NCBI GenBank assembly: GCA_033239525.1
Contig: BSYO01000016.1
Coordinates: 3,129,333-3,193,332 of the forward strand
Length of the DNA: 64,000 nt
From: Nepenthes gracilis
Lineage: Eukaryota > Streptophyta > Magnoliopsida > Caryophyllales > Nepenthaceae
Reading direction: 5' to 3'
In this document: piece by piece, positions 1 through 11,633 of the stretch
Layout of the letters: every line of letters begins with the position of its first letter
Numbering within the stretch: position 1 is the stretch's first letter
The notes under the pieces: model-generated
The model's database searches: none
Told to the model about the DNA's origin: nothing
The model's input: the letters and a program-made list of their open reading frames with translations, nothing else
Program-made: the position numbers and the translations under genes

Positions 1-73
1 GTCCTTTACTAAACCATCAAGCCAGTTCCTAAGATCTTACGCAACATGTCACCAACTTTATTCATATTTGTGC

Positions 74-900
74 TTAATATATCAGCAGCTTGAAGAATAT
101 ATATTCGAATAATGTTTTTACATCTACTATAGCCTTCCGTTTCCTTTCCTTAGGTAGCCTCTGTGTAACTGGAGTTGTAACAGGTGATTCCCTTTTAGTA
201 GACGATTCAACACTGCCATGTAAGTCTTCATTCTCCATTTCTACAACATTATTCACGCTCAACTGCTTGTTCTCCGGTTCATTTTGTTGAAGCTCCACAA
301 TATATCCTCAATGGCTTATATATCTACTCCTGTTGCATGATTTTTGATATAAATCTTTGACAAATCTTCAAAATATGGAAACGACTTCTTTTGTCCAATA
401 GCAGCTACCTTGTGACTCTATATCAAAAAGATAGGTATTAGATTGTGTTGTAGACAAAGTGTAAATAACAAGAATAGCAGATAAAGTATAAAAATTATCG
501 ATATGTAGGCATTCCATATATGTTGTCTTGCAATAACCATTTTTCATGTATCATCCCACCCGAATCCGAAAGTGTTTGTACCCCTTATCATATTATATAC
601 GATATTCAAATCCTTTTTCAATATCTTTATTCTAGATACAATGTGTGGAGTTACCTTCAAACCTCAAATAGGAATTTTTGTTTAAAATCCTCTCTAATTC
701 ATGTAATATCCCGATTTAAATCTATTATCAATATTGTGTGTACCAATGTTATACAACTCAACCATGCTAGCAACAAGAGTATCATCTTCATGAATCTCTC
801 ATCTTCTTTTGGTATCATTATCAACTTATGTCATGCTTACCTCTATTATATGATGCAATTATACAGCTATCTATCAAAATATTGCATTAAACAAGAATTG
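74..900 (-). pseudogene. Harbinger Myb/SANT-like partner gene fragment (left copy)
   Basis: The minus-strand frame at 298-74 (MELQQNEPENKQLSVNNVVE...) is the acidic linker and C-terminal part of the Myb/SANT-like protein that accompanies plant PIF/Harbinger nucleases. The preceding region, about 900-520, is the mirror image of the better preserved copy at 3325-3640, where the Myb-like core is readable. Open frames on the plus strand at 90-290 and 520-903 are shadows of this gene. The protein is interrupted by stops and is a relic. In intact elements this protein binds the transposon ends and brings in the nuclease. Confidence 0.6.
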
Positions 901-1246
901 TAGGTGACATATCGTAACTATATAAAATTAAAAGTGTAAATGAGTACACATCGTCGGCAAGAATTACACTCAAAATTGTGTATAATCAAAATTACATTCT
1001 AAATAAGCCAACAAAAACATATTAAACGAGTATACATAAATGATGTAATGACTGGAACTGCTCAAACCGAATGCATTAAATGTAGTATTTAATTATATCC
1101 CCTTTTGTTGAACATTGCATTTGCCAAGTTATCCTTCAATTCACACCAACCATCAGTGGGATCAAGTTGTGTTATCATGTCCGTATCTTTGTCTACTAAA
1201 TCCTCATGACACATGTCATTATATTCATCCTCAATAAGATCATAAG

Positions 1247-1587
1247 TTATTTCATTTCTAATAAAATTGTGTAGCTGACAACAAGCAAAAATAACTTAAT
1301 TGCGTGTTCTGATGAGATATAATAATGGATTTCTAAGGATCCTAATCGTATTTTTAGCAATCCAAAACACCTCTCAATAACATTACGAGTAGTAGCACGT
1401 TTCATATTGAAGAATTCTCGGCCGTTGATAGCTGGTGGCTTTGACGCCATTCATTTAAGTAGTATCTCTGTCCCTTAAACGGTGCAAGGAATCCATTACA
1501 ATTTGTATATCTCATATCAACAAAGTAGTAAGTACCTATATGAAAACACTCTATATCATTACGTAAAAAAAATCCTAGGCAAAACAT
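1247..1587 (-). pseudogene. Harbinger DDE nuclease C-terminal fragment (left copy)
   Basis: Two overlapping minus-strand frames together cover the end of a plant HARBI1-type nuclease. The upstream frame reads YFVDMRYTNCNGFLAPFKGQ and then RYYLNEWR, which corresponds to the family block with the second catalytic Asp. The downstream frame reads EFFNMKRATTRN followed by VIERCFGLLKIR, containing the catalytic Glu, and ends in hydrophobic LFLLVVSYTILLEM. A frameshift near 1430 separates the two frames. In PIF elements the nuclease removes and reinserts the transposon. Only the last third is visible, so it cannot be active. The assignment rests on recognised family motifs. Confidence 0.75.
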
Positions 1588-1835
1588 TATACTTCTTTCA
1601 ATGATTTGAAATCATATCATTGGGAACTTTAATCCGTACCTTCTACTTAGCGCAGCTTATAGAATTCTGAAATCTGCCGTAAATTATTCCCAACTAGGAA
1701 GTACATACATAAATTGCATGTCATGGATATACACTTCTAACACGTTTGTAGTTATATCTCTCTTACGAGTTCGATATCTAGGTTATCTATAGTAGATACC
1801 TTAATTTTTATGTAAGTTCCATCCTCATAATTATA

Positions 1836-2329
1836 GGGCTAGGTTGTTCAGTATAAGGTATTACATGCTTGATTTTAGAAAAAAAGAGAATACATCAATA
1901 AAATCATATACAGTAGTGATGCCACTTGCATTAATATGTTGAGAATAAGTAGGCCCATATTTTTCATGTTGTGTAAGATGTTAAAAACTATTGGGAAATT
2001 TCATTCATCAAAACACATGCTTGTTGGTGAGTAAGTAGCAATGTTATTGCATATTTTTGCACATCATATCAAAAATAGGATGATTGCACATAATTTTAGG
2101 CGATTGGTTGAGATGGTGAGTGGAATATTTAATAATATGTTAGTCGTAACAATACATCTGCAAGTACACTCATTGAGACAGTTAGAACTCATCTTTGAGA
2201 ATTGTACAGATGAATGATAGAAGTAGTATCCAGTATGATAACAATTTCATATATTCATTGTTATGTCTACATAATAAATGTACTAATAACTCATTTCAAT
2301 TCAATGTATACTTATAGAATTGTATAGGC
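1836..2329. other. Spacer between the inverted Harbinger copies
   Basis: The similarity between the two arms stops near 1835 and resumes near 2330. The spacer has no convincing coding frame. Its right part, from about 2105, is shared with the third copy at about 4685, so it belongs to the plus-strand element; the left part, about 1836-2100, is not obviously repeated elsewhere in the window. Confidence 0.5.
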
Positions 2330-2594
2330 GCTTTGATGGAACATACATAAAAATTAAGGTATATACTATAGATAAATCTAGATATTGAACTCGTAAGAGT
2401 GATATAGTTACAAACATGTTAGAGGTATGTATCCATGACATGCAATTTATCTATGTACTTCCTAGTTGGGAATAATTTGTGGTAGATTCCATAATTCTAT
2501 GAGATGCGCTAAATCGAAGGCACGGATTAAAGTTTCCAATGGTATGATTTCAAATCATTGAAAGAAGTATAATGTTTTGCCTAGGATGTTTTTT

Positions 2595-2912
2595 TATGTA
2601 ATGATATAGTGTTTTCATATAGATATTTACTACTTTGTTGATATGAGATATACAAATTGCAATAGATTCCTTGCACCGTTTAGGAGACATAGATACTATT
2701 TAAATGAATGACGTCAAGGTTACCGGCTATCAACGGCCGAGGAATTCTTCAATATGAAACATGCCACCATTCGTAATGTTGTTGAGAGTTGTTTTGCATT
2801 GCTAAAAATGCAATTAGGATCCTTAGAAATTCATCATTTTATCTCATCAGAACACCCAATTAAGTTATTTTTGCTTGTTGTCAGCTACATAATTTTATTA
2901 GAAATGAAATAA
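2595..2912 (+). pseudogene. Harbinger DDE nuclease fragment (right copy)
   Basis: Reading across frames on the plus strand gives YFVDMRYTNCNRFLAPFR, RYYLNE, then EEFFNMKHATIRN and VVESCFALLK, followed by a hydrophobic end, IKLFLLVVSYIILLEMK. These blocks match the C-terminal third of HARBI1-like nucleases, including one catalytic Asp and the catalytic Glu. A stop interrupts the frame just after RYYLNE, and the N-terminal two thirds with the first catalytic Asp are missing. The matching fragment in the left copy has different lesions, so the two copies decayed independently after they separated. Confidence 0.7.
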
Positions 2913-3324
2913 CTTATGATTTTATTGATGATGAATACAATGACATGTATCGTGAAGATTTAGTAGACAAAGATACGGATGTGATAACAAAACTTGATCC
3001 CATTGATGGTTGGTGTGAATTGTAGGATAATTTAGCAAATGCAATATTTAACAAAAGGGGATATCATTAAATACTACATTTAATGCATTCGGTTTGAGCA
3101 GTTCCAATCATTACATCATTTATGTATACTCATTTAATATGTTTTTGTTGGCTTATTTAGAATATAATTTTGATTACACACAATTTTGAGTGTAATTCTT
3201 GTCGACGATGTGTACTCATTTACACTTTTGATTTTATATAGTTACAATATGTCACCTACAATTCTTATTTAATGCAATATTTTGATAGATAGTTGTATAA
3301 TTGCATCATATAATAGAGGTAGGC

Positions 3325-4260
3325 ATGACAAAAGTTGATAATGACACCAAAAGAAGACGAGAGATTCATGAAGATGACACTCTTGTTACTAGCATGGTTG
3401 AGTTGTATAATATTAGTACACACAATACTGATAATAGATTTAGATCGGGATATTTACATGAATTAGAGAGGATTTTAAACAAAAATTTTCTATTTGGGGT
3501 TTGAAGGAAACTCCACACATTGCATCTAGAATAAAGACATTGAAAAGGGATTTGAATATCATGTATGATATGATAAGGGGTACAAACACTTTCGGATTCG
3601 GGTGGGATAATACATGAAAAATGGTTATTGCAAGACAACATATATGGAATGCCTACATATCTATAAGTTTTATACTTTATTTGCTAAACATTTACATCTT
3701 TGTCTAAAAATCCGCCTAATACATTATCTTTTTGATATAGAGTCACAAGGTAATCATATCATTGGCTTTCCGTATTTTGAAGATTGTCAAAGATTTATGT
3801 CAAAAATCATGCAACAGGAGTAGATATATAAGCCATTGAGGATATCATTGTGGAGCTTCAACAAAATGAACCGGAGAACAAGCAGTTGAGCATGAATAAT
3901 GTTGTAGAAATAGAGAATGAAGACTAACATGGCAATGTTGAATTGTCTACTCAAAGGGAATCACCTGTTACAACTCCAATTACAGAGAGGCTACCTAAGG
4001 AAAGGAAATGGAAGGCTATCGTAGATGTAAAAACATTATTCGAATATATATTCTTCAAGTTGCTGATGTATTAAGTACAAACATGAATAAAGTTGGTGAC
4101 ATGTTATATAAGATCTTAAGAACTGCTTGATGGTTTAGTAAAGGGCGGAATAATTATATGATTTATTGGCTAAGATTCATGAATTATCCGCAAGTGAAAG
4201 GAACACAATTTATACCAAATGCATACATGATGCGAGACTTATGATGGACTTATTCAATCT
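3325..4260 (+). pseudogene. Harbinger Myb/SANT-like DNA-binding partner gene (right copy)
   Basis: The first open part (3301-3504) gives MTKVDNDTKRRREIHEDDTL... and LHELERILNKNF. After a stop, another frame continues as HIASRIKTLKRDLNIMYDMI and then NTFGFGWDN. This block, with the run SRIKTLKRDLN and a Gly-Phe-Gly-Trp-Asp, is the core of the plant Myb/SANT-like domain that accompanies PIF/Harbinger nucleases. Near 3850-4060 the acidic linker VELQQNEPENKQLS is readable, and at 4165-4265 a C-terminal helix, IHELSASERN. At least four stops or shifts break it. An antisense frame at 3366-3641 is a shadow. Confidence 0.7.
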
Positions 4261-4489
4261 TTCATCAGAGTAGTGATTAGATTGGATCAAGTAATATTTA
4301 TAGTAAGATATGTTGTACGTAATTGTAATTATGTTGGTTCGAAAAACAATATTTTTTTTGCGGGTAGATATGTTGATGGAGTTTGTTTACTATCAAAGTT
4401 GTTGATATGCTTATCAAGCAATATTTCTAGATAATAAATTTAATTTTTTTAATGATCATTATTGAAAAAGCAGGCGTTTGTTTTTCATG

Positions 4490-4625
4490 TTAAATATATA
4501 GATGTTAAAAAATAATAAATATCTAATACATCAAAACAAGATATTTAACACTAGATGCATGAGTAAGTAACAATCATACACATAATAATTTAGAGATAAA
4601 GACACAATTTTTTGGTATCAAAAAA
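4490..4625 (-). repeat. Probable copia LTR fragment, left
   Basis: A segment beginning GTTAAATATATAG, continuing AATAATAAATATCT and later AGATATTTAACA and TAGAGATAAA, is repeated in shortened form at 8553-8627, on the other side of a minus-strand copia gag. Direct copies on either side of a gag suggest the two LTRs of one element. Its outer ends were not resolved, and from about 4620 the sequence alternates with Harbinger DNA. Confidence 0.4.
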
Positions 4626-7085
4626 AGGGTGATCGAGAAAAACACTCCGGCTTCAACGGCGTGAAATTTTGCACTATGAAAATTGGGTGAGATGGTGAGT
4701 GGAATATTTGATAATACCAAGGAACTCTTTGGATTTCATAACAACCGACATCTTCACGTCAATCTTCCCTCGAACCACTTGAATTTCCAATCAGAAGTCT
4801 CATCTTTGAGAATCAAAGTCTGAATGATAGAAGCAAAGTATCAATGGTTATAACAATTTGAGAAAATTCATTGTTATGTAGAGTAATAAATGTACTAAAT
4901 AACAAGAGAAGAAACAATGATACTTGAAGAAGGTTTTCTTATCAAAGAGGCGCTTTGATGTTCAAAAACATAAGTAAAAATTTATACGTAAAACGCGTTT
5001 ATTCTGCTATAGATAAATCTAGATATCGAAACTCGTAAGAATGATATGGTTACAAACGTGTTACCGAACGGTTTAACCCTACAACCCACATCGACATTAA
5101 TACAATGATACATATGGTCACGGAATTTGCCAATAAGATAAATGTCTCTAACAACTTTTGGCAGTTGGACAAAACTCGGAAAATAATTTGTGAATGGTAG
5201 ATTACATGAAAACCTACGCCTAGTGATACAAAAGAGATACATAAAAGATGCTAAATAGAAAAACTTGACAATCTCCAATAAAGATGGATTAAAGGTCAAT
5301 GATTTCAGATCATTGAAAGAAGTATAATGATAACATCAATAGCAAATAAATGAAAATGTTTTTAAAGAACATAAATGATATAGTGTTTCATAACAAAAAG
5401 AACTACTTTGTTGATCGAACTGGGATAACAAAAAGAAGTATATCTTGCAATGGATTCAAGATGCGCCAAAAAGAAACCACGATCTCCCCTTTTTGGAGAC
5501 AAAGATATTATTTAAATGAATGGCGTCTGATACGCTGACCTCCCGAGTGTCCAATCGCGGTATCAATTTGGGATTGCAACGCAAGAATCCTTCTTCAATA
5601 TAAAACATGCCACTATTCGTAATGTTATTGGATGGTGTTTTGGATTGCTCGAGAAAGGGTAAAGCGATTAGGATCCTTAGAAATTCAGGAGGGAGTCATT
5701 TTATCACGGGGGGAGAGGCTCAGCAATCATGGGACCGACTGGGCAGTGGTGGAGTTGATTAAGTTATTTTTGCCCAAGAAGGAGTCGCTGAATAAGGCAC
5801 CCAAAGGTAGATTTGCCTCTTTCTCGGCGGAGAGAAATTTGCAAGAATTTTATTGATAAAATGGGAGGAAATAACCACTCAACAAAGCATATGAAATAAT
5901 CTTATTGAGGGATGAATGGGAGACAATGACATGTATCGTGAAGATTTAGTAGAAAGTCGGGAAGGCTTTGCCATTCCACTCTAGAGGGGCATGATGAAGA
6001 AAGGTGGCAATCTCATTAAAGGTTGATGGTTGGCGCCAAAGAATAAAAGGATAATTGGCCACCCGAGGGAATGCAATAATTTAACAAAAGGGGATATCAT
6101 TAAATACTACATTAGAGAAGGAATCGAAAGTAATCGATGAATGTTGAGTCAATCATTACATCAGCGATGGAGCAACCAAACCTCGTGAGGACGCGGTCAA
6201 TGAAGAGAGAGGCGATCGAAGGGTCAACGGAGTCGAGGCGAACTTTTAATATGCTTTTGTTGACTTATTTTGAAATAATTTTGATAACAAAGCGATCAGA
6301 GCGGAGATTTTGACGTTTAATTCGAATGCGTGACATAGACTTGTGTGACTCATTTACACTTTTGAACACCACAATTTTAAAAAAGTGGAATATATATATA
6401 TAAACTAATATATATATATATATATTTATATATATATTTTGGAGATTTTGTCACCGGAATGCTGCGCACGTGACGGCCGAGACTTCTTGTTTAATGCAAT
6501 ATTTTGATAGATAGTTGTATAATGGCATCATATAATAGAAGGTAAGCATGACAAAAGTTGATAATGACACAAAAAGAAGATGAGAGCATTCATGAAAATG
6601 ATACTCTTGTTGCTAGAGGAGCATGGTTGAGGCTTGTATAATATTAGCAAGCACGAGGCCGCCATGACGGCCGTGGATAATAGATTTAGATCCAGGGACA
6701 ACTAACCATTTACATGACGGATTAGAGAGGATTTGAAGGGAGGAGGAGGCAAATCGAGATCCAGGAAGACAGCCACCCATAAAGGAGGCAAATTTTGCGG
6801 ACAGAGAAAAAATGAAATCGAAGAAGGTGAAGGAATTTACCTTGAGAACTCCCAAAATCGAGAAGATGGAGGGGAACTCCACGGTGATGAGGGAGAGGGA
6901 GAGAAGCGGCATCTAGAATAAAGACATTGAAAAAGGAGGGTTTGAATGTCGGTTTGTGTATGATATGATGCCGCCTTTCGAAGATAAAGGCGGCGGCGGC
7001 CGCTCGACCCCAAGGCGAAAGGCAGAGAAACACTTTCTTTTTTTTTTATTTGGTTTTTATTACATGAAAAATGGTTATTTGCAAA
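4626..7085 (+). mobile_element. Third Harbinger copy, interleaved with unrelated sequence
   Basis: Short islands match the right Harbinger copy in correct order: about 4685 = 2108, 4800 = 2190, 5015 = 2365, 5490 = 2685, 5610 = 2757, 5660 = 2815, 5930 = 2947, 6085 = 3052, 6490 = 3265, 6930 = 3535 and 7060 = 3613. Between islands lie segments, mostly tens of bases up to about 150, that are absent from the other copies and are clearly richer in GC. Frames here (for example 5632-5856 and the minus-strand frames at 6613-7033) are products of the alternation and should not be taken as genes. The third copy stops at about 7085 and reappears at 8610. Confidence 0.7.
6385..6438. repeat. AT dinucleotide repeat
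   Basis: Alternating TA runs, interrupted once or twice, lie in the mosaic third Harbinger copy. The run is absent from the other two copies. Confidence 0.8.
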
Positions 7086-8513
7086 GAAAATTTAGCTACT
7101 TTTCTTAATGGAATGCTTTTTGGTTTAATCTTTGTACTTGTTCACTTAGTTTTTGAATGTGATCAAGTAGTTTATCACTTGGCCATTTTCTTTATTCTTG
7201 TTATTTCGAGGACGAATTTGCCTACTTTTCACACGCATGACAAGTAGGTACAAACTTAGGCATGGTGGAACGTCCATAGATCTTTGATTTATAATAGAAG
7301 ACTGATTTTGATGTTTTGTTCACCATTTTTTGATTGGGTATTTTGCAAATGAGTTGGGACACAAGCTGGTTGCTTAGTGACTTTTGATGTGTTAGCGTGT
7401 TGGTGTGGCATTTTCGCGGAGGGAAAAAATTGTTTTTGGTTTCGACATTTCGAACATATTTTTGTATCCCAAAGTTTATTTTCTCCACTTTTACCCAACC
7501 CAAGCATATGATCAAGTTTTATGACCCATTTCAAAAATCTAGTGCAAGGTCGTGATTTGTTTAGAAAATGAGATATATAAGCCTTGGATTGAGAGATATT
7601 TCAAATCGGTGATCTTGTTTAGGGTTCTATTTAATTTCTTTACTTTCAAACATTCCCTAAAACAGTTTAAAGCTTTTGAAGGCCATCCGGAGAGCTATCC
7701 AGTTGATTAATAGCGTTGTCACACATTGAGGTCACAACGCCATGTATGAATTTTGAACATTGTTCATCATCTTCTTCTTTGTCATCGCTTAAGGTCACAT
7801 TAACTTTAAAGGCTTGACCTTGTTGGCGTTTAAAGTTTGGACAGAAGTGACCAAAGCCTTTACATTCATGACATTGAACGCCTTGAGTCGCTTTTGATTT
7901 GGAATTGACGGTTTTTCTTTTCAAATTTAGATAAACGTTTGTCTCAAATGAAATTTATTTGTCTTTAAAAACTTTTTAAAATTCTTGACAAATAGGAAAA
8001 TTCATCATCACTACACGATTCTACATCGGAATCCCGATTTCGCTCTTCTCTACTTGAAGGAAAGTGAAATGGAAGGTGTGCTATAAGTTTGTAGGGATCC
8101 TACAAGTTCTTCAAATCATTATCCGAGCCGTGATATATAAGAATTTTCTAACAATTTTATTCTGATGTCCCTAAATTAAATGTGGGGTTCACAATATCAT
8201 TTAATTGAGCATAGAACTCATCAAATGTCTCATCATCTTCATTTTATTTCTTCAAATCTAGTGGTGAGCATTTGCAATTTTGAATTTTACGCCTTCAAGT
8301 AATTTCTAAAATGTCCCACGCATCTTTAGAAGTCTCACACATTGAAATACGTTTAAACTCATCGGGAGAGACAGCCATAAAAATAGCAACAATTATGCAT
8401 CGAGTTCCTTGTCCATGAAGATTTAGTAAGGAACTAGTAGGTGGAGTCCACCCAATTTGGGTACTAACAATTATATGATTTATTAATTGCTCCCATCTAA
8501 GACTAGAATGCAT
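7086..8513 (-). pseudogene. Ty1/copia gag remnant, SIRE-like
   Basis: On the minus strand, from 8513 downward, the translation carries the copia gag features in order: AVSPDEFKRISMCETSKDAW and DILEIT (8390-8295), DETFDEFYAQLNDIVNPTF (about 8240-8180), a single zinc knuckle CHECKGFGHFCPNF at about 7880-7840 followed by an acidic stretch (7800-7740), KECLKVKKLNRTLNK at about 7650, and PKFVPTCHACEK (7260-7222). The knuckle has CX2CX3GH, but its last Cys lies two residues after His (HFC) where the family has HX4C, so the motif is shifted or damaged. This order is typical of long-gag copia elements such as SIRE. Gag forms the particle that packages retrotransposon RNA. The frame is broken by several stops, and no protease, integrase or reverse transcriptase follows to the left. 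Confidence 0.75.
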
Positions 8514-8545
8514 CTAGATCGGGGTCGTGGTCGGGGTGATTATCC

Positions 8546-8935
8546 GTTAAATATATAGCGGAAGCAACAATAAATAATAAATATCTGTAAAAGATATTTA
8601 ACAAGGAATCACATAGAGATAAACCAAATGTATACATGATGCAAGACTTATGAAAATGGACTTATTCAATCTTTCATTGGAGGAACTCCGATTAGATTGG
8701 ATCAAGTATTCAATCTTTCGAACCACTTGAATTTTCAATCACGAACAAGTCTCCTTCTTTACGAACCAAAGTCTAATTGTAAGTTTATGTTAAAGAAGGT
8801 GGGTAGAAAAAAAACAATATTCTTTTTTTTCTCAAGAGAAGATATGTTTATGAGAGGTTTGTTTACTATCAAAGTTGTTGATATGCTTATCAAGCAATAT
8901 TTCTAGATTATAAATTTAAATTTTTTAATGATCAT
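8546..8935. mobile_element. Mosaic of copia LTR fragment and Harbinger tail
   Basis: This stretch alternates between two sources. One matches 4490-4620 and 4765-4815 (for example TCGAACCACTTGAATTTTCA at 8719), the probable copia LTR. The other matches the Harbinger tail at 4215-4460: ACATGATGCAAGACTTATG at 8634, TCAATCTTTCAT near 8665, and a long match from 8854 (GTTTACTATCAAAGTTGTTG) to about 8930. A small plus-strand frame (8697-8906) results from this mixture and is not called as a gene. Confidence 0.6.
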
Positions 8936-10563
8936 TGTGTGTGTAATATTTTTTACATTGATTGTGCAGTGTTATTTTTTTTTGGATTATAAATTCAAGC
9001 ATAATGTTATTTTGTATAGTGCACAGTATTATTCCATGTAGAATTATTTTGTGATATTAAATATTTTAGGTGTTGAGAATTGATAATGTAGTAATATTAT
9101 TTAAATAATTTATAAGGAAGTTAAACTATCTCGAACATGGTTGTGGGTCTTCTTCTATGTAGTATATTTGCTTTCAACATAAAATGGTTTTTGAAAAGGT
9201 TATGAAATAATGGTAAAATATCTTTTTTTTTTAATAAAGGTAAAAAAGTCATTATTATAAATTTATACCATATTCCTCTTACTTTTATTACATATCAAAT
9301 ACTAAAAAATTAATTTTCAATTTAATCATAGTTATTCCAAATGATTAACTAAATAGGAGAATAATAATTATCAACTCTATTTTTATCATATCTAATTCCT
9401 CGAGAATAATTATTTTATTTCTACTTTATTTTATTTTCATAACCAAATACACTATTAAGGTGCAAAGATTTGATTGACTAGAATAGAAGTCTTGTGTCAT
9501 TCCTAAACCCCTCACCATGAGTCCATGACCATCCACAGCACCCCTACACAACCTACTGCCACAAACAGCAACGACATCACCACTGACAAGCACCGCTGAC
9601 TACCATCACTACTTACGCTCTCTATTTATCTTTGAGATATGTATAAGTTGGGTATATGTATCGACATCAGCCATTTTGCTCGATTTAGTGTAGAGAAGCA
9701 ATTATATATATATATATATATATATTATCATATCACTTCAAACATTTTAAGCATACTTCCTTGCTTTCCACGAGCTTCAACCAACTCACTCCTTACATGA
9801 GCTTCAAGTAGCCTACCGTGCTACATTGTGTCCGAGCCACATTAATTGTCATTTTCTCTTTTTTTTCTTCCACAGGTGCAATTTTAAATGGTTATGGATG
9901 TATTCATTCCTTATATTAAACATAGAGATCTCACTTATCCATCATAATATTCTCACTCTATAATGCTTTTCTTTTATACCTGTTTAATTACTTAAACATT
10001 TTGATCAATGAAGCATTGAGGATCTAATATATGTCTTGTACAATTTTTCTTCAATTTTGAGGTAAGAACTCCTGATGCATTTCTCCATTTTAGCCATAAC
10101 TTGTTGTGCAACTTTATCACCTATCTCTTTTCTTGGTATTGATCCAAGGTAACAAAATTTAATATTTCAGGAATATTGTAATCGGTAATTTTGAATGGTT
10201 AGTTATCTTGTCTGGAATTTCTATAATTATTATTCATGAATTATGTCTTACTTTCACTTATCATAAACTCTTGAGATTCTAGAGTTTTCCATACTGTTAA
10301 CTTTTCTTCCACTCCTGTACTCTATCAAAATAGTATCGACAATACATCGTGCTACTTTGAACTCAGATGGTGCTTTTCATGGTAGTTCAAGGGTTTAGTT
10401 TATTTTTGAACATGCTTCATTAAGGAACTTTGTAATTTCATCTATAACTAAGGCCAACAGGTAAGAACTCTTAATTGGCACTTGATCCACTCCAATCAAT
10501 GATAAGGGAATTCTTATTTTTTCAGCTCACAATTCTAACACAAGTTATTATCCCCTCATATAC

Positions 10564-10629
<66 letters not shown>

Positions 10630-11339
10630 TTACGGATGGATGGATGGACTGACGGACGGACATCTAGCATTCTTTTAGTTCTTAGTATCATTTTAAATAT
10701 ACCGGTTAATTAAGCTGCCGGATAAGCTCCTAAGTATTTCAGAACTTCAAATGATTTCAGCTTTCCCAATGGGATGTTCTGGGATTTGATGATTTCATGC
10801 TTCTAAAAAGGATATTGAGAAAGAAAAATTATGAAAAGGGTGTTGGAATTGATCGATTTACACAATATGTGTTATGTTTATAAGGATTCAATATGTGCAT
10901 CTTGTGGGAATTTATCAATTTATGTCCCTAGTTATATTTGGAATTCTCTTCATAGCTCTGTGCTAACTCTTTTGTGTGACAGTGTAATTTTTATAAGCAT
11001 TCACTTAGTGGTGAGAATGCTCCAAGAAAACTGAGTCTTCAAGGATGGAATCAAGAAACTGTCTATTTGCAAGAATTAACGCACTCAACTTCCATTTGTA
11101 GGTTCTTTTTGTATATTGTTTCCCATTACATTAAAATCTACGGGGTGAATGACGGCCTCAAGTGATACTTGATATGGTTGGATAAATGCAATTTCCTTTT
11201 GCACATAATATGGTAATTGTAGTGGCAGTTTGTTGAAGTTAGCTCTGGAATTTTGCAGTGATGTTGTATAATCTGGCAGACAGGTAAACTTGCTGGATGA
11301 TCAAGTTTGAAGTTCTGGTTCTAGTACTCCCATCTGATG
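8936..11339. other. AT-rich intergenic region
   Basis: No gene recognised. It contains AT-rich segments, a (TA)n run at 9703-9724, a short CCA/CAC-rich island at 9520-9600, and the hexamer microsatellite at 10557-10630. Earlier exons of the GIP1-like gene, including its N-terminal DUF1296 helix bundle, would be expected here if the gene were complete, but none was recognised. Confidence 0.5.
10557..10630. repeat. CATATA hexamer microsatellite
   Basis: About twelve nearly perfect tandem copies of CATATA, followed by a short GGAT/GGAC run. The open frame 10475-10678, which translates as an Ile-Tyr repeat, is an artefact of this array. Confidence 0.95.
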
Positions 11340-11359
11340 TGGCATCTGTGCAGAAGTTG

Positions 11360-11500
11360 CCTGTTAAAAATGAGTCAGCAAGTGCCTGATAGGGACAATT
11401 ATGCTAATATGGTTTTGGTTAATGAGAGCAGTCCATATTTCACTGGTTCAGAGTCACAACAGTGGCAAGATCCTCCTGAATTGTCGAGTTTTTCAGTCAG
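11360..11500 (+). pseudogene. GIP1-like pseudogene exon A
   Basis: The frame reads MSQQVPDRDNYANMVLVNES followed by SPYFTGSESQQWQDPPELSS. This is the family segment ahead of the Tyr-rich PYF block. The exon start is not defined. The 3' end is unclear because the expected donor after the Ser-Phe-Ser codons is weak (GTCAGT at about 11495), and the frame reads on into the intron. Confidence 0.65.
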
Positions 11501-11633
11501 TAATTTGATAAGAGTGAGATGCTCGGTTGAATTTGCATATCATGCTCGGTTGAATTTGCATATCTTATTCTGTAAGCTTATTTGTTTGTTTTGATATAGC
11601 TAGTCTTTTGGTATAGCCATTGTCTCTAAGCAG

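Larger units (their letters stand above)
1..1835 (-). mobile_element. PIF/Harbinger transposon remnant, left (inverted) copy
   Basis: This stretch read on the minus strand is a diverged copy of about 2335-4145 read on the plus strand. From high to low coordinates it holds a DDE nuclease part (about 1590 to 1247), a non-coding spacer, then a Myb/SANT-like part and a C-terminal tail (about 900 to 74). Both are characteristic of the two-gene PIF/Harbinger superfamily in plants, which encodes a nuclease and a separate Myb-like DNA-binding partner. The frames are cut by stops and shifts, so the copy is not autonomous. The copy runs to base 1 and may continue beyond the window. The terminal inverted repeats and 3-bp target duplication expected for Harbinger were not identified. 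Confidence 0.75.
1..4150. repeat. Large inverted repeat, arms about 1.8 kb
   Basis: Bases 1-1835 are the diverged reverse complement of about 2330-4147. Matching landmarks include the end block CTTTACTAAACCATCAAG at about 4 and its complement at about 4130, and the nuclease block on both sides. The arms carry many substitutions and small indels but remain clearly alignable by eye. The spacer is about 500 bp. A transcript across it could fold into a long imperfect hairpin; whether it is transcribed cannot be seen. Confidence 0.8.
2095..4460 (+). mobile_element. PIF/Harbinger transposon remnant, right copy
   Basis: This is the most complete of three related copies. In order it contains a leader shared with 4685-4980, the nuclease end (about 2600-2912), a 400-bp non-coding interval, the Myb/SANT-like gene (about 3325-4260), and a tail ending in TTTAATGATCATT that reappears at about 8930. 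Nuclease and Myb gene lie on the same strand in this order. Multiple stops show the copy is dead. Confidence 0.75.

Noticed and set aside
520..903. Plus-strand ORF of 127 codons; similar minus frame at 3366-3641
   Set aside because: Both are antisense to the Harbinger Myb/SANT-like gene; the matching pair in both arms makes them look conserved, but the sense strand carries the recognisable domain.
6613..7033. Minus-strand ORFs of 99 and 103 codons
   Set aside because: They span the mosaic between Harbinger and GC-rich inserts; the product is low-complexity and likely an artefact of the mixture.
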